A program made the translations under genes and the position numbers. Shown piece after piece: positions 1 to 10,900 of a stretch of DNA of 64,000 nt. Within the stretch, counting starts at the first letter, position 1. Each line of letters opens with the position of its first letter. Under the pieces are notes generated by a model that was not told the DNA's origin, made no database searches, and was given only the letters and a program-made list of their open reading frames with translations. The stretch is from Parus major. Taxonomy: Eukaryota; Chordata; Aves; Passeriformes; Paridae. The stretch lies in NCBI RefSeq assembly GCF_001522545.3, contig NC_031783.1, forward strand, positions 8,395,433 to 8,459,432. The letters are read 5' to 3'.

Positions 1-2075
1 AGTTTCAGATCCCAGGCACTAAGATGATGTCAGGAGGGAGGTACAGAGGGAAGAAATAGTTGTTTTGTCTTTACTCTGACTTTAGTATATTTGTTCAATA
101 TAAAATAAAGAAAACTCTAGGCAGCTTATTGGATTTCTTGATTGGATTTCAGAGGCTCTGAGGGATCAACTCTAGCTTAATGGATTGTATGTGAAAGGCA
201 GGTGAGTGATGTTTACTGCAATAATGAGAACCCACTGTTCTGTTAATGTACCTGTTTCTGAGAACAGAGCCTTCCACAGCTTCCCAATCAGCCCTTTCTG
301 GATGGCTTCTATTGATAGAAAGCTTGTGGCTCGTGGCCTGGAAGGGAGGGCAGGGCATGATTGATTTGATGGAATTTTTTAGATGGGCTGTTTGCACAGT
401 AGCCCAGAGTGTTTGCCAATACAGAATGTGTTAAGTGATACATACTGGGAGGACACTGTGCTAAGTTTAGCCTTTTCCTTGCTTTTCCTATCTTGTTTGT
501 CCTTCCTTGAGCAATGGTGGAAATGTAAGATGAAAATATCCTTTGCTCAAAACCTCTACATCATTGTACACATCAGCACAGGGAACAGTAGTTCTTTTTC
601 AGAACAGTAGCAGCAGAAACAACCATTCTAGCACAGCTAAGAATGTCCAAGAATTTCCACAAGGAAATTTAAACAAAGTTTTCAGGACTGTGGGTTGTAT
701 ATTAGGGAGTTTTTTGCATCTGACTCCTGTATGGAATTTGTGAGTAAGAATGTTTGTAGGACTTGAAATTCATGGTTTCTGAAAGGCCTTTTTTTTGTTG
801 TTTTCCCCTTTCAAGCACACTTTGAGTAAGGAGATCCCGTGTTAATTCACTGAGGCTGTTGTGGCATTGAAAACTGGATTTAAGGCTAAGCAGCAGATAG
901 AGGTGCTTGGCCTGCCTTTGCCTCTGCAGCCTTGGATTTGCTTCTCTGTCCATCCTTATTTAAAAGGAGGGACCATTTGTTTTGCTTTGTTGAGTGAAAG
1001 TCATTGAGAGATTTAGATAAAAATTGCTTTGTAAGAATGAATAGTTGTTTGACGAAGCTGTTGTTGCTGAGGAAATAGAAGTGATGAGAATATTATCAGA
1101 GATCTCCAATTGTGCTGAAGTAAAGCTGGTCATAAAATCACTGTGGTATTTGGATTGCTTCAGTGTTGGTGACCTTTTATTATTCATCTTCTTGGCTGCT
1201 CATTTAAATGAACAAGGCTCTAATGATTTTGTGTTTTTATTGGTTCATTTCCTTTAAAAGCTTTAAAGGAAAATAAATTTTTCTCACAATAAAATCCTTT
1301 CACAAAAATGGCAATTTGGAAGAGAACAATGTGTCTTACTGTTAACACAGTGTGGTCTTTTCACAGTATTAGAGAATGCTTCATTTATGTGACAGTTCTG
1401 GAATGGAAATTTTTAGTTCTGGACAGTTCTAAAAGTTCAAGCTGTTTCTGGTCGACAGAACATGTAGCAGTGAAGCCTCTGCTTTGTGTGGGGAGGAAGA
1501 CTGCTGTTATGGTCCTTAAGGCCCCTTGTCAGCAATTTTAGGGGAAGGAGCTACAAATACATTTGTATCACCAGAGTTTCAGTGAAGAAATAGCAGGGAA
1601 AAAACATCTTTGGTTAAATAAATAAATAAAAGTAGAATAGATGGGGGGGGAGGGGGAAAGCCTGAAGTTGCATTAATTTAGATTGATGATAGTGGTCTCT
1701 AAGAATTTACAGCTAGGGTGCTCTAAGTGCAAGATTGGTTGGTGGGAGAGTGATTTCTATGCAGTTGTAGGGAGTCTGGAGTTGTAAATGTGCCAGACCT
1801 ACATACTGTGCTGTGCCAAAGTGCTGTGAGACGTAGGAGTCTTGTGTATGTATTTTATTTTACAGCAGCTTCTGTTGATTTACAGCTACTGCCATTTGTT
1901 GCATTTTGAATGGAATATGAAAACTATGACTGTATTCTTGTGTCTGTAACTATTGCTGTGTGTTACAAAATGAGTGCCCTATGAACTTCTGAGAGTTCAG
2001 AGGAGCTGGTGAGGTTAAGCTGGGTGTTTGGGGTGAGTGTACAATAATATGGGAATATTTTTGTTTTCATTATAG
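1..2075 (+). other. VPS35L: VPS35L intron (3' part)
   Basis: No further VPS35L exon was recognised here. The sequence is AT-rich, with a short G run near 1641-1656 and only short chance reading frames. It is read as intron because the next recognised exon opens with an acceptor at 2075. Confidence 0.6.
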
Positions 2076-2222
2076 ACCCTGAAGCGGCAGAGCCAGCTGG
2101 CACTCTATTTCTTTAACACCATTCTGGCTCATGGGGACCTACGAAACAACAGACTGAACCAGCTCTCAGTCAATCTCTGGAATCTTGCTCAGAAGCATGG
2201 CTTTGCTGACACCAAGACTATG
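2076..2222 (+). CDS. VPS35L: VPS35L penultimate coding exon
   Basis: This exon has 147 bases (49 codons) and is in phase 0 at both ends. It is preceded by a pyrimidine-rich acceptor (ttttgttttcattatag) and followed by gtaagg. It encodes [12 protein letters not shown] through ADTKTM, helical solenoid sequence typical of the VPS35L C-terminal region. Confidence 0.93.
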
Positions 2223-2871
2223 GTAAGGGAGGGATAGTGCAGGGAGGTTTTAGCTCTTAGTTTCTTTTTCCACTCTATTTGGGAAAAGGTAACATTTTCT
2301 TGATTGGAATAAACCTTATCTCTTTACAAGCTACTATCTTAAAAAAACCCCAAATTATCTTAAAACCCCAACAACTTATTTTTCTAAATGCTTCTTAATG
2401 AACAAGCAGCTTCTCATATTTCAAGTGGTCTGTATCTTTCTAGCATTTTAATAGTATGACATGCATTAAGGAACCTGAAAGTGTTAGTTATTCTTTTTGT
2501 TCAGTACAGAAAACTAGCTTTAAGAGAAATAGTGCATTTTTATTTTGTGGAGCAACTGCCTGGTGAAAGCTTGTAAAGTGGCATTTGAGAGTCTTTAATA
2601 AACATATACATGATAAGAAACTCTGGAATAAGCAATGCCAAGTGTTCACAAAGCCAGTGAAATTTAGGGAATATCCTGAGATTGGTTAAAACACCTTCAC
2701 AACGATGAACTGACAGCTAAGAAATGAGAAAAAACATTGAGAATCTCCAAATACCTTTCTTTCCAAACCTAGGTGAAAACCCTGGAATACATCAAGAGGC
2801 GGAGCAAACAACCTGAAATGAGTCATTTCACAGACCTGGCCCATCGGCTTCCTCTGCAGTCCAGGACCTGA
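2076..2871 (+). CDS. VPS35L: VPS35L (C16orf62), C-terminal end: last two coding exons
   Basis: This is the 3' end of VPS35L, the VPS35-like subunit of Retriever (with VPS26C and VPS29), which acts within the Commander assembly in endosome-to-surface recycling of cargo such as integrins. Two exons, 2076-2222 and 2773-2871, encode the last 81 residues: an alpha-solenoid segment ([20 protein letters not shown], then [16 protein letters not shown]) and a tail ending LPLQSRT-stop. The match to the vertebrate C-terminus, as I remember it, is nearly residue for residue. The splice sites are clean: cattatag/ACC, ATG/gtaagg and aacctag/GTG, all in phase 0. The rest of the gene lies left of the window. 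It is tail-to-tail with KNOP1, as in other vertebrates. Confidence 0.93.
2223..2772 (+). other. VPS35L: VPS35L last intron
   Basis: This is a 550-base GT-AG intron between two phase-0 coding exons. Nothing else is recognised in it. Confidence 0.85.
2773..2871 (+). CDS. VPS35L: VPS35L terminal coding exon
   Basis: This exon encodes [16 protein letters not shown], then [16 protein letters not shown], and stops at TGA 2869-2871. The acceptor is ccaaacctag. The 3'UTR follows in the same exon. Confidence 0.93.
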   Translation: MKTLEYIKRRSKQPEMSHFTDLAHRLPLQSRT

Positions 2872-3620
2872 CAAGTGCCTCTTCCAAGGAGTCACCTGCA
2901 CAAGGGAGCATGGAACCCAGGCCAAACATCACTGATCTACATTCTGACTGCAGGAGTTCAGTGTATTTTTACTTTCCTTAATGAGACACATTTACTTGGG
3001 CATAGTAAAGGTAAAACTGTTCTGAGTGCAATAATTTAACCTGAGTTTCTGTATCCAGTTTTACCATAGCATTGTTATTTTAAATGCTGATTTACATTCA
3101 CTAAACAGTATTTTGAACCTCTGTGGTTGCAAAAGCATTTTGAGATCTAATATGTTATAATTTTAACAAAAAAAGAAGATAATCTATACTAATGAGTTCA
3201 CAGCCTCAAAACTTCATTCCTCTTGCAGAATAGTCTTTCTCCTCTGCAGAAGGCAGCATTTCAAGATAACAGTCATACAAAGTTGTGTCTCTGCTTTGGG
3301 ATGCTGCCAGCATTTGTCTGGCTGGTTCCAGTAACAGAGAAAAATGGCTGAAGTGTTACTGTTCTAATTTCTACAATACATTTTCACAGACATGTTTATG
3401 TTTTCATTTTAGTCCAGTGGTGTTTTGTAAAATGGAAGGAATCTTTAAGTGCTGCAAAGGAAAATGGAAATTATGCAAAGTCCTCTGTATTTGCAAATGA
3501 CACTATCACTGAATAAAAGAATTTGCAGCTCATTTGTGTTCTGGGGGAGTTTGTGTATACAAATCCATCACCTTACCCTTGTGGAACTTAGTTACATGCA
3601 TTGTTATTATTTCTAATAAA
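2872..3620 (+). other. VPS35L: VPS35L 3'UTR with two poly(A) signals
   Basis: This is untranslated sequence after the VPS35L stop. AATAAA at 3512-3517 is followed by a G/T-rich stretch (tttgtgttctgggggagtt) that suits a downstream element, so cleavage near 3530 is likely. A second AATAAA lies at 3615-3620. The exact end is inferred. Confidence 0.65.
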
Positions 3621-4612
3621 ATTTCAATCAAACCACTTCTACCCCATGGTAAGGAACCATGTTGAGACCCAATCTCTATTGCTACTTTTGCATAGTGGCT
3701 TTTTTGCTATTTTTTTCTGGCCTGGCAAGTAGCTCAGGGCTTGAATTCAGAATTTCTTTCAAACCAGAAAACCAGAAAACAGAACCTCAAGTACCTGAAT
3801 TTTAGTAAAACAAGAGCCAAAAGCTGGAAAGGCTGATGGAAGCTGGTGCTGAACACTGAGAGCACTGATGCCAAACATCCTCACATTGTGGTAGGGGTGG
3901 TTTTAAATGGCACTTTAAAGGAGATGGTTTTCTCAAAGACAAGTTTAGGCCCTGCAGGAACAGCTCCCTCTTCCCAGATATGGGAAGGGATTCGTGGCAA
4001 CCCCTTAAGATGGAATCAGCATAATTTTCACTTCCTCTCAAGAGTTGCCCAAAATGCATCAGAACCCAGTGCTGTTTTGTTAATTGTGTTTTCTGCTGGA
4101 GGCAGATGCTTTCAGGTAGAGCAGTCCATTGCAGAAGACTATTGTGGAAAGTGAGGCTGTCTTAAAGAAATGTAGTTCTGTTGTCACTTTCTGAGTTAAA
4201 AGTCTGCCTTCATCAAATTTGAGGGCACACCACTAGTGTGTCTTCAAAGTAAAGCACCATCATTTTGTACCACTGAGTGTAAAAAACGTGAAGATTTTAC
4301 AGAACAATAAAATCCTTTTGAATAACTTAAGATATAAGGAAAGTTTATTAAATCAACATTTAAAAAAAATTACTGAATTTCAATTAATTGCAGGCATGGC
4401 ACACATCTTCAGTCTTTGCAAGAGGCTGTCTCTTGCCTTGCAGAACAATGACAATAAAGGTTTGAAAAACTGTTTGGATGAAGTGAGGACCCAGCTCCAT
4501 TGCTATATGCAGTTGAAAACTTGTATTTCAGGTACCTCATAAACATTCTTCAGCATTTTGTTATCTTATTTCAAATAAAAAGATGTGGAAGGTAAAAGGA
4601 AATTTCACTCTT
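3621..4612. other. VPS35L-KNOP1 convergent intergenic gap
   Basis: About 1 kb separates the two 3' ends. A 138-base block at 4394-4531 is open and flanked by good plus-strand splice signals (ttaattgcag before, gtacctc after); it is discussed as a finding because I recognise no gene in it. A minus-strand AATAAA at 4344-4349 could be a distal KNOP1 poly(A) signal. Confidence 0.5.
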
Positions 4613-4618
4613 TTTATT
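4613..4618 (-). terminator. KNOP1: KNOP1 poly(A) signal
   Basis: AATAAA on the minus strand, immediately after the KNOP1 stop. A second AATAAA at 4349-4344 is the alternative for a longer 3'UTR. Confidence 0.55.
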
Positions 4619-4625
4619 CTGAGTT

Positions 4626-4937
4626 TTAATCTTCAAATTTTATAGATCTAGATGCATATTTGTCTATATATACTTTTTTGTTGGCAGTAGGCTGAAATCC
4701 AAGACCAATTCCTCTATGTTGCTTCAAGTCCATTGCTTTATCAAATTCCATCTTCAGAGCCTGCTGTAACTTCTCCTCCCCTTCCTTGTTCAGAGCCATG
4801 TTTGGTTTGTTTGGAATTGCTGAGGGATTTTGAGTAGGCACAGAACCCTTTTTAAAGCCGCCCATCAGTCTAAAAAACTTGGTTTGTTCCTCAGAACTTT
4901 TAAAAGTAGCTGTACTCCACTGTCCAAGCTTCGTATT
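4626..4937 (-). CDS. KNOP1: KNOP1 terminal coding exon (SMAP-like C-terminus)
   Basis: This exon encodes 103 residues and TAA. It starts after ttttgcctcacag at NTKLGQWSTATFK and runs through FFRLMGGFK and GIGLGFQPTANKK to a tail ending SRSIKFED. An AATAAA on the minus strand at 4618-4613 lies only about eight bases past the stop, so the 3'UTR may be very short. Confidence 0.95.
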   Translation of the reverse strand, partial: NTKLGQWSTATFKSSEEQTKFFRLMGGFKKGSVPTQNPSAIPNKPNMALNKEGEEKLQQALKMEFDKAMDLKQHRGIGLGFQPTANKKVYIDKYASRSIKFED

Positions 4938-7900
4938 CTGTGAGGCAAAACACAGTTAAGACTAAAATTAAGAAATACCAAGACCAAGGAAGACAATTTC
5001 TGTCTGTACCATGAGAACAGAACCAGCTACAAAAGCCTGACAGGGTGACAGAGCTGGGAAGCTGTTATTCCATGGGCAGTACCTCTTGGGGGATGTGGTA
5101 GAAGACAGACCTAACTCTGTCTGACAGCCCCTTCCTGAGCATTTCAGGCCATTTGACCTGGAGACAGGGGTTAATGTGCTTTGAGAATCTCCTTTCCTTC
5201 TGGCTTTGGGAATCTTGGCTTTCTGCTCTCTCTTCACACAGCTCCAAGAGCCACATAGCATCTCTTATTCCAAGAAAACTGTCAGACTTAATCCTTTTTC
5301 ACTCTCACTTTGTAGGGTTACCTTTTCATTTTCCCACTGCCTAGTTAGGGAGCTGCTGTTTTCAGAGGTGTTTTGTTAATTGCAGACACTCTTCAATTTG
5401 GCTTTAAGTAAAATTTGCATTCTCATCCCACTAATTCCAACTAATATTGCAAGGGTGCAAAACCAGAGGACTTACCCAACAGGACTAAGTCTAGTTCTCC
5501 TAAACCTCCCCTCCCTTGCAGTTTGCTGTGCTCTTTGTATTTACAGTATTTGTATTTAACTGTACTCTTTGAACTAGTTTGCCCCTTCAGGATTCTTCTT
5601 CTGTCTGCAAATTCTGGCTCATTTCTGAGGATGTCAAACTAAAATGAGGTTTCAGCTGTTGTGGAAAACCCCAGATACACCATAGGATTTACAAAGTTCA
5701 TGAACTTCTGTGTTACCTAAGAACAGGCTTCATTATTAAAGGTTGTATTTGACTTCTGAGCTTTAGCTATGCAGTCATTTACAAATATTTTTGGCAAGAT
5801 TTCTACTCAGAACTTTTTCTTTAAAACGGGACATGATACTAGATGGCAGAATGTCTAATTTTTAATTAAATAGACTAAGCTGGCTACATCAAAGGAAAAA
5901 AAAGGTGAATTCAGTGGTATGTTTGTATCAGCCTGAAATCCTTCCAACAGAACAGTTGCAGCTTGCATGAAACAGTCATTCTCCAGCAGAGAGCCAACAT
6001 GACACACAGCATGCTACACAATTTCAGGAAAGCTACAGCAGGGGATTTTAAGGTAAAAAAAATGCAAGGCTGGAGTATCATTCACTCTCACAGGCCAGAA
6101 TACCTGGTATTGAAAGAAAGCTACCCATAATACTTCAGCCTTTTGACCTTGCAAAAAAGGCAAGTTGCTGTACAAGCCCAGTCTGTGACACAGATACATG
6201 CACATATCCAGATACACACACGACAGATAAATAAGTCCTCCTTTTGCAATGGGACAGCTGCACAGATGCAAATATAATTATGGCTTGTCAAAACTCTGTT
6301 TTTAAGTGAGCTGCTGGCAGGCACTACACACAGCTTTTGCTGAAGCATTTCCAGCTCACCCTTTGTGGAGCTGATGAATTAGTTTTCACAGCTTCTATTC
6401 TTCTGCATACTACTAAACAGAGACAGAGCAGTGCCAGAGAACTGAGATCTCCTGCCAAGGATGTCATTTTTCTCAATGACTTCAGAGACTATTAGACAGT
6501 TCCAGTTCCAGAGATACACAGACTCCCTCCCACTATGTTACATCTACACAAGTTGTTTCTGGCATTTGTTTGAGGCATATTCTAGCTTTCTAGGCATTCT
6601 GGCAGTCCTGCAAAACAACACAAGCCTGAATTACTAGCAAAGCTTTCCACCTCAATCTTCTTACCCCTGGCTAAGCACTACTGCAAGTTTCCACTACCTT
6701 ACTGTGAATCTGTCAGGTGGCAGGCTGAGAAGGATGCAAAAGCAAAGAATCAGGAATTGTCTTCCCAAGAGGTGGATGAAAGATGCAGAAGCCATGACAG
6801 GACTGACTTGCCTTTCCATGTGTGTTCCTGTTGCTGAATGTGTGCAAAGTCTTGTAGGCCAGAAATCAGATACACTTCACTGACTGCTGCATCCACAGCC
6901 CAAAAATTAGTTGAATTTCACAGTGAGCAGAAAATGCTTCTGTAGCAATTTTTGATGGCTCATTTTCCAGAGAAAATATTGCTTTTGAGGATTGGTGATG
7001 GGAATTAGAGCACTGTACAATGCCAAGGAGTTCACTGCTCAGCTCTCAGACTCTGGCATTGTACCAGCTTGTTCTACAGCGTGACCTGAAATCTGCACTC
7101 AGGAGTGCTGCTGTACCTGAGCCACATACAAAAAACAGCACAGTGTTTTGTACAGGAGCTTGCCCTGGGACACAGTTATTTCCATCAGGTTGAGGTCTAA
7201 ACTCATACATTACCTGTCCCACTGTGGAACTGAAAGCCGTGATTTTGCCAGATTCTCTATCGATTTCTTCTTGCAGGGCCTGCCGCCTCACCTAGTGAGC
7301 AGAAAAATGACAATTACTTCACAAATAATAAGAGAAAAATAAAATAATTAGTTATCTTCAGAATTTTGCAAGGATAATTAAAAGTTGCTTGGGATGCTTT
7401 CACACACTCAACATGAGAACAGTAATTTTTTAGTGTATGTTAAATGAGTGTTTTGCTGTATCAGGTAAGTCTAATTTTCTAACTGCAAGCAACAGCTATG
7501 CTGAAACTGCCAACATTGATGAGAGGCAAAGAAATCTGTATTTAACTTAAAGAGTTTCTTAGTTCAGACATTGACTGGAGCTGTACATTTTAACTTAACC
7601 CACATGTAAAGCACATCTTAAGCAGAGCTTTATTTAGGGAAATCTAAGCCCAGATAAGCAACAAAGCATTTTTGTATCAATTCCTATGCATTAAATGCTG
7701 ACTTGCTTTAGATCTTACCCAGAGTTAGGACAAAGCATACCTTGTCTATGCTAACTTCATCACAGTTTCCTTTCTTTTCCCGCACAATAATTACACCATC
7801 TAGATGATCCTGTAAAACAGGAAAAAGCTTTTATGATTATTTTTATCCATTCTGGTTAATTAGAATTTACACAGCTCTTACCACAAAAGTAGTTAAAACA

Positions 7901-10900
7901 CTGAGCAATCAGTAGTACTGTTCCGGGTCAAGGATAGTCAGATCTAAGATGAAAATGCCAATTAAATCTGTGTATTTCTATGGAAAATACTCAGATTTTT
8001 TTTCTTTTAATCAAGATAAATGCTTTTTAGATTTACACATTAAAAGGGACCTGCCAACAATACTGGCAAGCACAGTAATGTTTGCAGGCAGAGTAATTTC
8101 AAATTAAACCATTTTGTAAAAGCTTAAATTTATACTTGAAGAAAGGCACAGAGAGAGTGAAAGTTAAAAAAAATTAGAAATTGGAGGTCAAATAAATAAA
8201 GGTCTCTCTGAAACAAATAAACAAAAACCAATCAAAAGGCAGCTGCACTGTGCTCCCTGTGGATGATGGTCCCCAGGGAGCTCCCAGGCTGGAAGGAGCA
8301 CTGGGAGAGGCAGGACACATACATGAACTGTCTCCTGCAATGGCAGCAAACAGCACATTATTCCACATTTGAGAGCAAGGAACAGGGAGCTGATGGAAGA
8401 GACAGAGCAGCTCCAGAAGGAATGGATGGGCTGGATGGCAGGAGGCAAATCTGGGCAGAGTCCCCACCCAACCAGATCCTGATCACACTTCCACAAAGCG
8501 CAGCCCTCCTGCAGCTCCAGCGACTGATGTGCCTAAACAACTCTCCCCTGCCTTTCTTTTCCAAATTTGTGATTAGGAGAAGCTTTCTGGGCATCCAGTG
8601 TAACAGGGTAAGTAATAAGTCCAGGCTAGTAGTAAATGAGAGCCATAAGCTTTAGACCAGCCTGGAAGAAGTGGCCAAAGGGAAGATCTATTGATACAGC
8701 CAACATAATAAACCAAGCATGAAACAGCCAGGGAAATGACAAAGAAAAGATTTGTAACATACTTCTGTCAGCAGAACCTGCTGTTACTTTTTTGAGGCTT
8801 TAGTTACACTAAAAGCCATCAATGATTTACCTCATTTTCCAAAGCTACCTTTTGTACACTGCTTTCACACACACACAAGTACATGCACCATTAAAAATGC
8901 GAGAACAGTGTCTGCAGGAAGCAGAGTTCGTGCTCTTGGATGAAAAGAAGGAACCAAAAACAACCCCCGATTTACTTCTAGATGGCCTGGTACTGTCTTT
9001 TCAGATCTATTAAAACAAGCAGGAAAACTGTCCTGACAGGATTCTGCAAACAACTGCAGCATATTTTTTTTCTTTTTAGCCAGAAGGAGGGAGCACCCCC
9101 ATCTCTAATTCCCAGCTCAGTGCTGACCTGCTGAGGGCTACTGAGTGGAAAAAACTACCCCCATGGAGGTGTGCCAAGCTTCCTCCAACTCCATGGAAAA
9201 GGAGCACATTCACATGTGGTAGGGTTATGGTGTCTGCTGGCAAACAACATCAAAGCAGTAAGCTTGAGTCCTCACTCCTCCTCACATTGCCTGAGTTGGC
9301 TGCATTGGCATCCAATGAGAAAAACACCACTTACTGATATTAAGTGATACCCACTGATTAAGTGGGTATCACTTCACATTGTCTTTAAAATTTGCTCTTT
9401 TACTTGCAGGGCAAGCCCAAGAGGATTTTTCAAGGCATGCAGAGCATGAGACATGCTGTAGATTAAAACATTTCAGGACTATGGCACAGTTAAATGCAAG
9501 ACCACATTATCAGCCATTTATTAGTGCAGTGTCTTTAGGCCTGGCAGGAACTAGAACTCTCTAGAAGTGATTAACCCAGACTTCTCAATCTTCAGATTTT
9601 CTTTTGAGTAGTTTTTTATTGTTAAAGGAGCTGCCTATGGGAAAGAGGAACATGCATCACCCTACTGCCTTCATCTCAACAGTTTGCAAGGTATTTGCTG
9701 TGGTTTCCATATTAACTGGCCATGAAAGTTTACATGTCTTTTGTAGGGTTTATTTTGCCTCTACACAATGTAAGCAGCTGCAAAATCCAAATAATGTCCA
9801 ACAATCACAAAAAGGCAATGTCAATTTAATTAGAAAATATATCCAGCAATAAAACCACCCTGTCCTTTTGAAAGGTCAAAAGGAGAAATCCAACTTGAAA
9901 GCTCTGAACATCTGCTCACCTCATGACTGGTTAGCACACACACTCCCCTCACAACCTGTGAAAAAAAGCCTGTATCTGGGTCTCCACATGAATCTATATT
10001 TAATTATTAGCACTAGACACCAGACAGCTGCCAGGTTTCCATAGAACTGCCTCTGAGTGCACGACAAAGCAAAGCACACCATCAAGTGAGCTTGAGAAGC
10101 AGCTCACATTATGGTCTGCTATACCCCTAGCTTACAAATATCTTCAGTGATACCTTCTTTCCTAGTGCTTGACATTTAAATATGCCAAGCATTCAAAATT
10201 CTTGCCAGAAAGCATGTGGAGTGAAGCTTCCCATTACCTACAGAAATAAAAACAACTTCCTAGTGACTTGCAGTGTGCTGTTTTCAAAGTTTAAGCAGTT
10301 AAAAATACAGATATATACCTATTGGTTTTCTGAGCATCTTACAGCTCAATTCCCAATGATAACAGAAGTTGGGCATGTAGGTACTAACTTTTGGCACCCT
10401 TAGCTTTAAAACATGACTTTGATCAGATAAAGAAAAACTATCATTATTTCAAATATTTCATCAGTTCCTCCCCATGTTCATTTTACCTCAGAAACAGCAA
10501 GTACAGCAAGACTCTGGGATGGGATTTCCTTTGCCAGTCAGTCAGGATACAGTCCCAGCTACTCTCAGTTACAATTTACACAATTCTTAAATCTATTTAT
10601 TTTCTTGCATAGATTTATTGTTTTAATTAAAACTCTGTTTAGGTCCTCTAGTATTTTTCTATCAGAATTTGTATTTCAATGATCTTGGCCCAGCCTACAC
10701 TTAGGATTCCTAGGATTTTCTCTGAAGTTTTGTCAGAAGTATTCAACAGTTTTTGGCTAACTTTCCCCTTTGTTTCTAACATTACATAATTCCAGCACTA
10801 CCAGCTGCAAAGCCTGAGGAAAATCTAACAGACAGTTAGACGAACTTGTGTTACCACAATTACCACCTGCCCAGAGTAAATCACATGGTATTAAACTCCT

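Noticed and set aside
8263..8655. 130-codon frame in a KNOP1 intron
   Set aside because: Moderately GC-rich patch with open frames on both strands and no recognisable protein; treated as intron.
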